A stretch of 19,107 nucleotides of DNA from Prolixibacteraceae bacterium UBA5740 (GCA_002419285.1 DIFU01000028.1:1-19107); one strand, 5' to 3'; shown: positions 7,587 through 15,964, counted from the stretch's first letter. Notes: generated from the letters alone by a model not told the origin. Translations and numbers: made by a program.

Positions 7587-7659
7587 GCGGGAGTAGCTCA
7601 GTCGATAGAGCATCAGCCTTCCAAGCTGAGGGTCGCGGGTTTGAATCCCGTCTCCCGCT
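7587..7659 (+). tRNA. tRNA-Gly (anticodon TCC)
   Basis: A 73-nt cloverleaf. Acceptor GCGGGAG/CTCCCGC is perfect, the D arm is GCTC/GAGC, and the anticodon arm TCAGC/GCTGA has loop CTTCCAA, placing TCC at positions 34-36. The T arm has GCGGG/CCCGT (one G-T) with loop TTTGAAT. The discriminator is T, as expected for glycine. The 3' CCA is not encoded (CA follows). Confidence 0.96.
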
Positions 7660-7668
7660 CAAACCTGA

Positions 7669-7696
7669 AACAGTCGGCTTTTGACGGCTGTTTTTT
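7669..7696 (+). terminator. hairpin with T-run between tRNA-Gly and tRNA-Thr
   Basis: AACAGTCG (7669-7676) pairs with CGGCTGTT (7685-7692) with one G-T pair and an 8-base loop. The T-run reaches 7696, and tRNA-Thr begins at 7697. It looks like an intrinsic terminator, but it lies inside what is otherwise one tRNA-tuf unit. Partial termination or a processing role is possible. Confidence 0.5.
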
Positions 7697-7768
<72 letters not shown>

Positions 7769-7805
7769 CAAATGATTTTAAACTAAAAAAAATAAATTTC
7801 GAGTT

Positions 7806-8993
7806 ATGGCAAAAGAACATTTTAAAAGGGATAAGGACCATGTCAATATTGGTACTATTGGACACGTTGACCATGGAAAAACTACCCTGACAGCTGCCAT
7901 TACCATGGTTTTGGCAAAAAAAGGTCTCTCTGAAATCAAATCATTTGATTCGATTGACAACGCTCCTGAAGAAAAAGAAAGAGGTATTACCATCAACACT
8001 GCTCACGTGGAATATCAGACCGAGAAAAGGCACTACGCTCACGTAGACTGTCCCGGTCACGCTGACTATGTGAAGAACATGGTTACTGGTGCAGCCCAGA
8101 TGGACGGCGCCATCCTGGTTTGTGCAGCTACCGATGGTCCTATGCCCCAGACTCGCGAACACATTTTGCTCGCACGTCAGGTAAACGTTCCCCGTATCGT
8201 TGTTTTTATGAACAAAGTGGATATGGTTGATGACGAAGAATTACTTGACCTCGTTGAAATGGAAGTTCGTGACCTTCTCAGTTTCTATCAGTTTGACGGC
8301 GACAACAGCCCGGTTATCCGCGGATCTGCTTTGGGTGCCATGAACGGTGAAGCTCAATGGGAAGATAAAATCATGGAACTGATGGATGCAGTTGATTCAT
8401 GGATCCCGCTGCCTCCCCGTGATATCGACAAGCCATTCCTGATGCCTGTTGAAGACGTATTCTCCATTACTGGTCGTGGTACTGTTGCTACCGGTCGTAT
8501 CGAAACTGGTGTTGTTCATACTGGTGATGAAATCGAAATCATTGGTTTGGGTGCCGAAGGTCGCAAAACCGTATGTACCGGTGTTGAGATGTTCCGTAAG
8601 ATTCTTGATGACGGTCAGGCAGGTGACAACGTTGGTCTCCTTCTCCGTGGTGTTGACAAGAAAGAAATCAAGCGTGGTCAGATTTTGGCTAAACCAAAAT
8701 CAATTACCCCTCACACCCGATTCAAAGCAGAGATTTACGTTCTGAAAAAAGAAGAAGGTGGACGTCACACTCCATTCCACAACAAATATCGTCCGCAGTT
8801 CTATCTCCGTACCCTTGACGTAACTGGTGAAATTCACCTGCCCGAAGGTCGTGAAATGGTAATGCCTGGCGATAACGTTTCCATCGAAGTTGAACTGATC
8901 TATCCCGTAGCTATCAACCTTGGTCTTCGTTTCGCAATCCGCGAAGGTGGACGTACCGTTGGCGCAGGTCAGGTTACTGAAATTGTTGAATAA
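7806..8993 (+). CDS. tuf: elongation factor Tu
   Basis: EF-Tu (395 residues) is the GTPase that delivers aminoacyl-tRNA to the ribosomal A site. The P-loop GHVDHGKT is at 19-26. Switch I ends in RGITINTAH, G3 is DCPGH and G4 is NKVD. Domains 2 and 3 are complete, and the protein ends GQVTEIVE. The leader (AAATAAATTTCGAGTT) has no Shine-Dalgarno sequence. Codon use is that of a very highly expressed gene: apart from the first three arginine codons (AGG, AGA, AGG), all twenty later ones are CGN, nearly all CGT or CGC. It is probably co-transcribed with the upstream tRNAs, and a 13-bp hairpin follows. Confidence 0.99.
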   Translation: MAKEHFKRDKDHVNIGTIGHVDHGKTTLTAAITMVLAKKGLSEIKSFDSIDNAPEEKERGITINTAHVEYQTEKRHYAHVDCPGHADYVKNMVTGAAQMDGAILVCAATDGPMPQTREHILLARQVNVPRIVVFMNKVDMVDDEELLDLVEMEVRDLLSFYQFDGDNSPVIRGSALGAMNGEAQWEDKIMELMDAVDSWIPLPPRDIDKPFLMPVEDVFSITGRGTVATGRIETGVVHTGDEIEIIGLGAEGRKTVCTGVEMFRKILDDGQAGDNVGLLLRGVDKKEIKRGQILAKPKSITPHTRFKAEIYVLKKEEGGRHTPFHNKYRPQFYLRTLDVTGEIHLPEGREMVMPGDNVSIEVELIYPVAINLGLRFAIREGGRTVGAGQVTEIVE

Positions 8994-9018
8994 CATTATT
9001 CCGAAATAATTACTCCAC

Positions 9019-9049
9019 AATAGTCCCGGAAATTCTTCCGGGACTATTT
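9019..9049 (+). terminator. 13-bp perfect hairpin downstream of tuf
   Basis: AATAGTCCCGGAA (9019-9031) pairs without mismatch with TTCCGGGACTATT (9036-9048) around loop ATTC. The T-run is only three bases before G9050, the first base of the tRNA-like element. It may be a terminator with a poor T-tract, or a 3'-end stabilising or processing hairpin. Confidence 0.55.
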
Positions 9050-9105
9050 GCGGATGTAACTCGGATAGGGAGTTGTTGGTGTAAGTTCGAATCTTACCAT
9101 CCGTA
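9050..9105 (+). ncRNA. tRNA-like element lacking an anticodon arm
   Basis: These 56 bases fold as a tRNA without positions 27-43. The acceptor is GCGGATG (9050-9056) with CATCCGT (9098-9104), 7 pairs including one terminal G-T. T9057 and A9058 match positions 8-9. The D-like stem is ACTC/GAGT (9059-9062, 9070-9073) with loop GGATAGG, extendable to AACTC/GAGTT. Seven linker bases (9074-9080) follow. The T stem is GTAAG/CTTAC with the canonical loop TTCGAAT (9086-9092). The discriminator would be A9105, followed by CA. The D loop lacks the usual A14, and the 7-base loop has no U33, so it does not work as an anticodon loop. It sits between tuf and secE, where I recall related genomes carrying a tRNA gene, often tRNA-Trp (unchecked). 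It could be a decayed tRNA or a retained tRNA mimic. Confidence 0.7.
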
Positions 9106-9122
9106 CAAATAAAATTATTGAG

Positions 9123-9314
9123 ATGAAACTCAAAGTATACATCGAAGAGGCCTACGACGAATTGGTACACAAAGTTACCTGGCCTACTTGGAAAGAACTG
9201 CAAAGCAGTGCATTGGTTGTGATGGTTGCTTCCTTTATTATAGCACTCGTAATTTTCGTTATGGATATCTCTTTCGAGAACATAATGGAACTTATCTATG
9301 GCTTATTTTATTAA
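9123..9314 (+). CDS. secE: preprotein translocase subunit SecE
   Basis: SecE (63 residues) clamps SecY in the inner-membrane SecYEG channel. It has the single-span minimal form: an amphipathic N-terminal helix with YDELVHKVTWPTWKEL (the VTWPT signature near 18-22), one membrane segment at about 28-47, and a short tail. The ATG at 9123 is 17 bases after the tRNA-like element. nusG begins 18 bases after the stop. The secE-nusG pair ahead of rplK is conserved across bacteria. Confidence 0.96.
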   Translation: MKLKVYIEEAYDELVHKVTWPTWKELQSSALVVMVASFIIALVIFVMDISFENIMELIYGLFY

Positions 9315-9332
9315 TTTTTATCCTGAAGCACA

Positions 9333-9881
9333 ATGAGCGAAACTAGTATGAAGTGGTATGTCCTTCGCGCAATAAGCGGAAAAGAAAAAAAGGTGAAGGA
9401 ATACATCGAGAACGAAATCGCCAGGGGTGATCTTCAGGGTTTTGTTGCACAGGTTTTATTGCCAGCCGAAAAGGTTTACCAAATTCGGAACGGAAAGAAA
9501 ATCAGTAAGGAAAGAAGCCTTTATCCCGGTTATGTTCTTATTGAAGCTTCACTCGTTGGTGAGGTGACGCACATTTTGCGCAACATTCCCAACGTAATCG
9601 GTTTTTTGGGAGCCACCAAGGGTGGTGATCCTGTACCGATGAGGCAGAATGAGATAAACAGAATCCTGGGTAAGGTTGACGAACTGGCTGATACCAATGA
9701 AGAGTTGAATAACCCCTTCATGGTTGGTGAAACTGTAAAAGTAATCGACGGACCATTTAACGGCTTTAACGGAACCATTGAGGCAATCAATGAGGAAAAG
9801 AAGAAGCTGCAGGTAATGGTGAAGATTTTTGGTAGAAAAACTCCTTTAGAACTTAGCTTCCTACAGGTCGAGAAGGAGTAA
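9333..9881 (+). CDS. nusG: transcription termination/antitermination factor NusG
   Basis: NusG (182 residues) binds the RNA polymerase clamp helices and couples elongation with Rho or with the ribosome (via uS10). The NGN domain begins with KWYVLRAISGKEKKV (7-21) and contains SLYPGYVLIEA (62-72) and the PNVIGFLG segment (86-93). A linker leads to the KOW domain, GETVKVIDGPFNGFNGTI (132-149), ending in FLQVEKE. No extra inserted domain is present. The next gene, rplK, starts 21 bases later. Confidence 0.98.
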   Translation: MSETSMKWYVLRAISGKEKKVKEYIENEIARGDLQGFVAQVLLPAEKVYQIRNGKKISKERSLYPGYVLIEASLVGEVTHILRNIPNVIGFLGATKGGDPVPMRQNEINRILGKVDELADTNEELNNPFMVGETVKVIDGPFNGFNGTIEAINEEKKKLQVMVKIFGRKTPLELSFLQVEKE

Positions 9882-9902
9882 GAAACGCTCTAAAATTTTG
9901 CT

Positions 9903-10346
9903 ATGGCGAAAGAAATTGCTGGATTAATCAAATTACAAATCAAGGGAGGTGCGGCTAATCCATCACCTCCGGTAGGACCAGCGCTTGGCTCCAAAGGGGT
10001 TAATATCATGCAATTCTGTAAACAGTTTAATGCCCGTACTGCTGATCTGGCTGGTAAGGTGTTGCCTGTTATTATTACAGTTTACGCTGATAAATCGTTT
10101 GATTTTATTATCAAACAACCACCTGTGGCCATACAATTGTTAGATGCTTCGAAAGCGAAAAAAGGATCTGCTGAACCACAAGTTAAAAAAGTGGGTGTTG
10201 TATCCTGGGAACAGGTCAGGGAAATTGCCGTAAGCAAAATGTCCGACCTAAACTGCTTCACTTTGGAGGCTGCAATGCGAATGGTAGCTGGAACTGCCAG
10301 AAGTATGGGGATTAACGTCGAAGGTGAATCTCCATTCAATAATTAA
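9903..10346 (+). CDS. rplK: 50S ribosomal protein uL11
   Basis: uL11 (147 residues) forms the base of the stalk with 23S rRNA helices 43/44 and is part of the GTPase-associated centre. The proline-rich N-terminal domain has NPSPPVGPALGSKGVNIMQF (residues 19-38). The C-terminal RNA-binding domain ends in MVAGTARSMGINVEG. Length and motifs are standard. It is followed 14 bases later by rplA. Confidence 0.99.
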   Translation: MAKEIAGLIKLQIKGGAANPSPPVGPALGSKGVNIMQFCKQFNARTADLAGKVLPVIITVYADKSFDFIIKQPPVAIQLLDASKAKKGSAEPQVKKVGVVSWEQVREIAVSKMSDLNCFTLEAAMRMVAGTARSMGINVEGESPFNN

Positions 10347-10360
10347 TTAAATTTTATACG

Positions 10361-11056
10361 ATGGGCAGAATTACGAAAAATAAAAAAGCTGCACTTGGTA
10401 AAGTCGAGAAGGGTAAACTTTATTCAATTGATGAAGCGGCTGAATTGGTGAAAGCAATTACATTCACCAAATTCGATGCTTCGGTTGATATTGATATCCG
10501 TCTGGGCGTTGATCCAAGGAAGGCTAACCAAATGGTTAGAGGCGTAGTTTCGTTACCCCATGGTACTGGTAAAGAGGTCAGGGTTCTGGCCATGGTTACA
10601 CCTGACAAAGAACAGGAAGCCAGGGACGCAGGCGCTGACTATGTAGGTCTTGATGAATATATCGACAAGATCAAAGGTGGATGGACAGATGTTGATGTAA
10701 TCATCACAATGCCTCCAGTAATGGGTAAGATTGGTGCTTTAGGACGAATCCTCGGTCCCCGCGGATTGATGCCTAACCCCAAATCGGGTACCGTTACCAT
10801 GGAAGTTGGGAAAGCTGTCCAGGAAGTCAAACAAGGTAAAATCGACTTTAAAGTCGATAAGTTTGGTATCGTTCACACTTCAATAGGTAAGGTTTCCTTT
10901 ACTCCCGATAAGATTAAGGAAAACGCTTTGGAGTTTGTCAATATGATAGTTAAACTGAAACCTACGGCTGCCAAAGGTACCTACATCAAGAGTATCTATC
11001 TTTCAAGTACCATGAGTCCTGGTATACAAGTTGAACCTAAGTCAGTTACTGACTAA
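10361..11056 (+). CDS. rplA: 50S ribosomal protein uL1
   Basis: uL1 (231 residues) forms the mobile L1 stalk next to the E site, and in many bacteria it represses its own mRNA. It contains the family signature ending GALGRILGPRGLMPNPKSGT (about residues 126-145) and the N-terminal RKANQMVRGVVSLPHGTGK block. The gap to rplJ is only 12 bases, so there is no room for a separate rplJ leader as found in E. coli. Confidence 0.99.
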   Translation: MGRITKNKKAALGKVEKGKLYSIDEAAELVKAITFTKFDASVDIDIRLGVDPRKANQMVRGVVSLPHGTGKEVRVLAMVTPDKEQEARDAGADYVGLDEYIDKIKGGWTDVDVIITMPPVMGKIGALGRILGPRGLMPNPKSGTVTMEVGKAVQEVKQGKIDFKVDKFGIVHTSIGKVSFTPDKIKENALEFVNMIVKLKPTAAKGTYIKSIYLSSTMSPGIQVEPKSVTD

Positions 11057-11068
11057 AAATGTGTCGTT

Positions 11069-11587
11069 ATGAAAAGTTCTGAAAAAGCAACTATAATTGA
11101 TAGTTTAGTCGAACAAATCAATTCTAGCAACCATTTTTATCTGGCTGACATTAGTGAACTCAACGCTGCTGATACCAGTGACCTGAGACGAACATGCTTC
11201 AAACAGAATGTAAAACTGGTTGTAGTTAAAAATACCCTTCTGCGTAAAGCGCTCGAAAAGTCTGAAAAACAGGCTGAGGGCCTTTATGAGATTCTCAAAG
11301 GCAGTACATCGGTCATGTTTACCGATCAGGGCAATGTTCCTGCCAAGTTGATCAAGGATTTTCGCAAAAAACATCCAAAGCCGTTGCTGAAAGGTGCCTT
11401 TGTGGAAGAGTCGGTTTATATCGGCGATGATCAGCTTGATGCACTCGTAGCCGTTAAGTCTAAAAATGAACTTATCGCTGATGTGGTCGCCTTACTTCAG
11501 TCACCAATCAAAACTGTGCTGTCTCAGCTTCAGTCAGGTGGCAATATTATACACGGTGTTCTTCAGACACTGGAAGAGAGAAAATAA
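11069..11587 (+). CDS. rplJ: 50S ribosomal protein uL10
   Basis: uL10 (172 residues) anchors the bL12 stalk to uL11 and 23S rRNA. The N-terminal RNA-binding domain includes LRRTCFKQNVKLVVVKNTLL and GSTSVMF, and the C-terminal helix for bL12 dimers follows (about residues 132-172). It starts 12 bases after rplA. rplL follows 34 bases downstream. Confidence 0.98.
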   Translation: MKSSEKATIIDSLVEQINSSNHFYLADISELNAADTSDLRRTCFKQNVKLVVVKNTLLRKALEKSEKQAEGLYEILKGSTSVMFTDQGNVPAKLIKDFRKKHPKPLLKGAFVEESVYIGDDQLDALVAVKSKNELIADVVALLQSPIKTVLSQLQSGGNIIHGVLQTLEERK

Positions 11588-11621
11588 TTTTTTTGTAACA
11601 AATCATTAAATATTAAATACG

Positions 11622-12002
11622 ATGGCAGATTTAAAACAGCTTGCAGAAGAGTTAGTGAACTTGACTGTCAAAGAGGTTAACGAATTGGCTAAAATTCTGA
11701 AAGACGAGTATGGTATTGAACCTGCAGCAGCCGCTGTTGCAGTAGCCGGTCCTGCAGCTGCAGGTGATGATGCTGCTGCTGAGGCTGTTCAAACTGAGTT
11801 CGATGTTGTTCTGAAGTTTGGTGGTCAATCAAAGCTTCAGGTCGTTAAACTTGTTAAAGAATTAACCGGCCTTGGCTTGAAAGAAGCTAAAGAAGTCGTT
11901 GACGCAGCACCCAAAACTATCAAAGAAAAAGTTTCAAAAGAAGAAGCTGAATCTTTGAAAGCCCAGCTGGAAGAGGCAGGAGCCGAAGTTGAAATTAAAT
12001 AG
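11622..12002 (+). CDS. rplL: 50S ribosomal protein bL12 (L7/L12)
   Basis: bL12 (126 residues) is the multicopy stalk protein that recruits translation GTPases. The N-terminal dimerization domain (about 1-32) is followed by an alanine-rich hinge (about 34-55). The C-terminal domain has FDVVLKFGGQSKLQVVKLVK and the helix LGLKEAKEVVDAAP that contacts EF-Tu and EF-G. A strong hairpin follows 24 bases after the stop codon. Confidence 0.99.
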   Translation: MADLKQLAEELVNLTVKEVNELAKILKDEYGIEPAAAAVAVAGPAAAGDDAAAEAVQTEFDVVLKFGGQSKLQVVKLVKELTGLGLKEAKEVVDAAPKTIKEKVSKEEAESLKAQLEEAGAEVEIK

Positions 12003-12026
12003 GTGGAAGCCTGTTAAGGTAAATAC

Positions 12027-12065
12027 GGTTTAGAATCTTACTGTAGTGAGGTTCTAAACCTTTTT
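12027..12065 (+). terminator. terminator/attenuator between rplL and rpoB
   Basis: Positions 12027-12041 pair with 12046-12060 in a 15-bp stem (two G-T pairs, no mismatch) closed by loop TGTA and followed by five T. No confident promoter lies between it and rpoB. It most likely ends part of the rplKAJL transcription and lets a fraction through to rpoBC, as the E. coli rplL-rpoB attenuator does. Confidence 0.85.
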
Positions 12066-12102
12066 GTATTTATATTTTATATTACTTAACCAGTATAAAT
12101 AC

Positions 12103-15100
12103 ATGTTCATAAACAAAAAGAACGAGAGGATAAGTTTCTCCTCAACACAAACACGGTTTGATTACCCTGACTTTCTGGAGGTACAAGTCAAATCTTTTCA
12201 AGAGTTTTTTCAGTTAAAAACCACTCCCGATAACCGTAGGGACGAAGGATTGTATAAAGTTTTTCAGGAAAATTTCCCGATAACCGATACACGTAATAAC
12301 TTCGTACTCGAATTCCTGGATTACCAGGTAGACCCTCCCCGTTATTCGATTGATGAATGTATCGAGCGTGGTTTGACTTTCAGCGTCCCTTTAAAGGCAA
12401 AGCTGAAACTTTATTGTACTGATCCCGAACATGAAGATTTCGATACGGTAGTCCAGGATGTATATCTTGGAACTGTGCCGTATATGACTGATAAGGGAAC
12501 CTTCATTATCAATGGGGCTGAACGGGTAATTGTATCCCAGCTTCATCGATCTCCCGGAGTTTTCTTCGGTCAGAGTGTTCATGCCAATGGTTCGAAACTT
12601 TACTCCGCAAGAATTATCCCTTTCAAGGGTTCATGGATCGAATTTGCCACTGATATCAATAATGTGATGTATGCATACATCGACCGGAAGAAGAAACTTC
12701 CTGTCACCACATTGTTGCGTGCGATAGGTTATGAAAGTGATAAAGATGTTCTAGAAATCTTTGATCTGGCTGACGAAATCAAGGTATCAAAAGCTGGACT
12801 TAAAAAAGTCGTCGGTCGAAGGCTTGCTGCCAGGGTACTAAAGTCCTGGGTAGAAGATTTCGTGGATGAAGATACTGGTGAAGTTGTTTCAATTGAAAGG
12901 AATGAAGTGATCATAGACCGTGAGATAGTACTCACGGAAGATCATATTGACGAAATCATTGATGCCGGCGTTAAAGCTATTCTTCTGCATAAGGAAGACC
13001 AGAATCAACAGGATTTCGCTATCATTTACAATACTTTGCAGAAAGATCCTTGTAACTCTGAAAAAGAAGCGGTATTGCATATATACAGACAGTTGCGTAA
13101 TGCGGAACCACCGGATGAGGCAACTGCGCGGGATGTAATCGATAAGCTGTTTTTCTCAGACAAACGATATGACCTTGGTGATGTGGGACGTTACAGAATC
13201 AATAAGAAGCTTGGGCTGAATATTGAAATTGATACCAAAGTACTTACCAAGGAAGACATCATAGAGATTATCAAGTATCTGATAAAGCTGATTAACTCCA
13301 AAACCGATGTTGATGATATTGACCACCTGAGTAACCGTAGGGTCAGGACAGTCGGTGAACAGTTGTTCGGACAGTTTGGTGTGGGTCTTGCCCGTATGGC
13401 AAGAACTATTCGTGAACGAATGAATGTCCGTGACAATGAAGTATTTACCCCGATCGACCTGATCAACTCTAAGACATTGTCATCTGTCATCAACTCCTTC
13501 TTTGGAACCAATGCACTTTCTCAGTTCATGGACCAAACCAACCCTCTTGCTGAAATGACGCACAAACGGCGTATGTCTGCACTTGGTCCTGGTGGTCTCT
13601 CACGTGAAAGAGCTGGATTCGAGGTCAGGGACGTACACTTTACCCACTATGGAAGACTTTGCCCGATTGAGACCCCTGAAGGTCCCAACATTGGTCTGAT
13701 TTCTTCCCTTTGTGTATTTGCCAAAATTACAGACCTTGGATTTATCGCTACTCCATACCGAAGGGTAACCGATGGAAGGGTAGACCTTTCAGATGATGGA
13801 GTGGTTTATCTGACGGCAGAAGAAGAGGAAGGCCAAATCATCGCACAGGCAAATGCCCCTATCGATGCTGATGGATATTTTATCAATCAGAAGGTGAAGG
13901 CGCGGTTAGACGGAGATTATCCGTTGGTTGACCGTGAAGAGGTTATTCTGATGGACGTTGGTCCAAACCAGATTGCCTCTCTTGCTGCATCACTTATTTC
14001 CTTCCTGGAGCATGATGACGCCAACCGTGCTTTGATGGGATCAAACATGATGCGTCAGGCCGTTCCGTTGCTACGCCCTGAAGCCCCAATCGTGGGTACA
14101 GGTCTGGAAGGACGTGCTGCCAGTGATTCACGTATCCTGATTAAGGCTGAGGCTGATGGAGTTATTGAATATGTTGATGCACGCCAGATCATGGTTCGCT
14201 ATGACATGACGGATGAAGATAAATTTGTCAGCTTCGATCCGGAAGTCGTAACTTACACACTGCCAAAATATACAAAGACCAACCAGGGAACAACAGTTGA
14301 CCTGAAACCTTTGGTTTATAAAGGCCAGAGAGTCAAGAAGGGTGATATCCTGACTGAAGGTTATGCTACCCAGAATGGTGAATTGGCCCTGGGCCGCAAC
14401 CTGATGGTGGCATTCATGCCATGGCAGGGATATAACTACGAGGATGCCATCGTTATCTCTGAAAGAATTGTCCGTGAGGATGTGTTCACTTCGGTGCATG
14501 TGGATGAGTACAGTCTTGAAGTCCGGGATACCAAACGAGGTGTTGAGGAATTCACTTCTGATATTCCCAACGTCAGTGAGGATGCAACCAAGAATCTGGA
14601 CGAGAATGGTCTGATCCGTATCGGCGCCATTGTTAAGCCTGGTGATATCCTTATTGGTAAAATTACTCCCAAGGGAGAATCGGATCCATCACCGGAAGAA
14701 AAATTGCTTCGCGCAATCTTCGGTGATAAGGCAGGTGACGTGAAAGATGCTTCATTGAAAGCTTCGCCGTCGCTTTCAGGGGTTGTTATCGACAAAAAAC
14801 TGTTCTCAAGGGTGAATAAGGAAAAGAAAGGAAAACTTTCATCCAAGCCTTTATTGGAGCAGATTGATGAAGCCTTTGACAAGGAAGTAGCCGCTATCCG
14901 CATTAAACTTGAAGAGAAGTTATATGAACTTGTTTCAGGTAAAACAAGCCAGGGTGTGAAAGACTACTTTGGTTCTGAAGTGATTGCCAAAGGTTTGAAA
15001 TTTACCTTGAAGCAGTTGCAGGAGCTTGATTACCTGAATATCAATCCCTCGAAGTGGACTACTGACAAGGATAAGAATGATTTGATCTTCAGGCTGGTGA

Positions 15101-15915
15101 ATAATTACATCATGAAATATAAAGAGGCTGAGGCAGTCGCCCGAAGGGAACGTTTCAACGTTACAATCGGTGATGAGTTACCAGCCGGAATTATTCAGCT
15201 TGCCAAAGTTTATATTGCCAAGAAACGGAAACTCCAGATTGGGGACAAGATGGCAGGACGCCACGGGAACAAGGGTATTGTTTCAAGGGTTGTAAGAAGC
15301 GAAGATATGCCTTTCCTGGCTGATGGAACCCCGGTAGACATTGTATTGAACCCGTTGGGAGTACCTTCCCGAATGAACCTTGGACAGATTTATGAAACTG
15401 TTTTGGGTTGGGCTGGCAAGGAACTGGGATTGAAATTTTCAACCCCAATCTTTGACGGGGCATCTTTGGAAGAGATCAATGAATATACCGCTAAGGCTGG
15501 TATCCCGAGAAATGGAAAATCCATTCTTTTCGATGGCGAGACTGGTGAGCCGTTCGATCAACCTGCAACCGTCGGTGTAATTTATATGATGAAGCTGGGT
15601 CACATGGTCGAAGATAAGATGCATGCCCGTTCCATTGGTCCATACTCACTGATTACGCAGCAGCCTCTTGGAGGTAAAGCACAGTTTGGAGGACAGCGTT
15701 TTGGGGAAATGGAGGTTTGGGCGCTCGAAGCATTTGGCGCATCCCACATCCTTCAGGAGATCCTGACCGTCAAGTCTGACGATGTAATGGGCAGGGCTAA
15801 GGCATACGAATCGATCGTCAAAGGCGAACCGATGCCACAACCCGGTATACCTGAATCATTGAATGTTCTTCTGCACGAATTGCGCGGTCTGGGACTCAGT
15901 GTTCGCATGGAGTAA
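12103..15915 (+). CDS. rpoB: DNA-directed RNA polymerase subunit beta
   Basis: The beta subunit (1270 residues) forms one jaw of the polymerase and much of the active-site channel. I chose ATG 12103 (MFINKKNERISFSSTQTRF); the upstream in-frame TTG 12064 lies inside the terminator's T-run. The rifampicin-binding cluster (FMDQTNPLAEMTHKRR) is at 475-490, with D477, H487 and S492 matching the sensitive E. coli residues D516, H526 and S531. PIETPEGPNIGL and the active-site lysine region GDKMAGRHGNKG (from about 1047) are intact. The C-terminal FGGQRFGEMEVWALEAFGA is present. The length is typical for Bacteroidetes and shorter than E. coli. Confidence 0.99.
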   Translation: MFINKKNERISFSSTQTRFDYPDFLEVQVKSFQEFFQLKTTPDNRRDEGLYKVFQENFPITDTRNNFVLEFLDYQVDPPRYSIDECIERGLTFSVPLKAKLKLYCTDPEHEDFDTVVQDVYLGTVPYMTDKGTFIINGAERVIVSQLHRSPGVFFGQSVHANGSKLYSARIIPFKGSWIEFATDINNVMYAYIDRKKKLPVTTLLRAIGYESDKDVLEIFDLADEIKVSKAGLKKVVGRRLAARVLKSWVEDFVDEDTGEVVSIERNEVIIDREIVLTEDHIDEIIDAGVKAILLHKEDQNQQDFAIIYNTLQKDPCNSEKEAVLHIYRQLRNAEPPDEATARDVIDKLFFSDKRYDLGDVGRYRINKKLGLNIEIDTKVLTKEDIIEIIKYLIKLINSKTDVDDIDHLSNRRVRTVGEQLFGQFGVGLARMARTIRERMNVRDNEVFTPIDLINSKTLSSVINSFFGTNALSQFMDQTNPLAEMTHKRRMSALGPGGLSRERAGFEVRDVHFTHYGRLCPIETPEGPNIGLISSLCVFAKITDLGFIATPYRRVTDGRVDLSDDGVVYLTAEEEEGQIIAQANAPIDADGYFINQKVKARLDGDYPLVDREEVILMDVGPNQIASLAASLISFLEHDDANRALMGSNMMRQAVPLLRPEAPIVGTGLEGRAASDSRILIKAEADGVIEYVDARQIMVRYDMTDEDKFVSFDPEVVTYTLPKYTKTNQGTTVDLKPLVYKGQRVKKGDILTEGYATQNGELALGRNLMVAFMPWQGYNYEDAIVISERIVREDVFTSVHVDEYSLEVRDTKRGVEEFTSDIPNVSEDATKNLDENGLIRIGAIVKPGDILIGKITPKGESDPSPEEKLLRAIFGDKAGDVKDASLKASPSLSGVVIDKKLFSRVNKEKKGKLSSKPLLEQIDEAFDKEVAAIRIKLEEKLYELVSGKTSQGVKDYFGSEVIAKGLKFTLKQLQELDYLNINPSKWTTDKDKNDLIFRLVNNYIMKYKEAEAVARRERFNVTIGDELPAGIIQLAKVYIAKKRKLQIGDKMAGRHGNKGIVSRVVRSEDMPFLADGTPVDIVLNPLGVPSRMNLGQIYETVLGWAGKELGLKFSTPIFDGASLEEINEYTAKAGIPRNGKSILFDGETGEPFDQPATVGVIYMMKLGHMVEDKMHARSIGPYSLITQQPLGGKAQFGGQRFGEMEVWALEAFGASHILQEILTVKSDDVMGRAKAYESIVKGEPMPQPGIPESLNVLLHELRGLGLSVRME

Positions 15916-15964
15916 TATGGGAACCTGGTAATGGGTTCTTGTTCAACCAATAACATTAGCTTAT

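Noticed and set aside
9050..9105. Calling the tuf-secE element a normal functional tRNA
   Set aside because: There is no anticodon arm. The only 7-base loop on a 5-bp stem (GGATAGG) has G at position 33, and it fits the D-arm position better.
8700..9203. 167-codon minus-strand frame over the tuf end and the tRNA-like element
   Set aside because: It is antisense to tuf and secE, low-complexity in places, and not recognisable; the strong codon structure of tuf explains the open frame.
12064..12102. Earlier TTG start for rpoB
   Set aside because: It begins inside the T-run of the terminator and adds residues unlike the conserved RpoB N-terminus.
14436..14903. 155-codon minus-strand frame inside rpoB
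   Set aside because: It is a serine-rich shadow of the rpoB reading frame with no domain or initiation signal.
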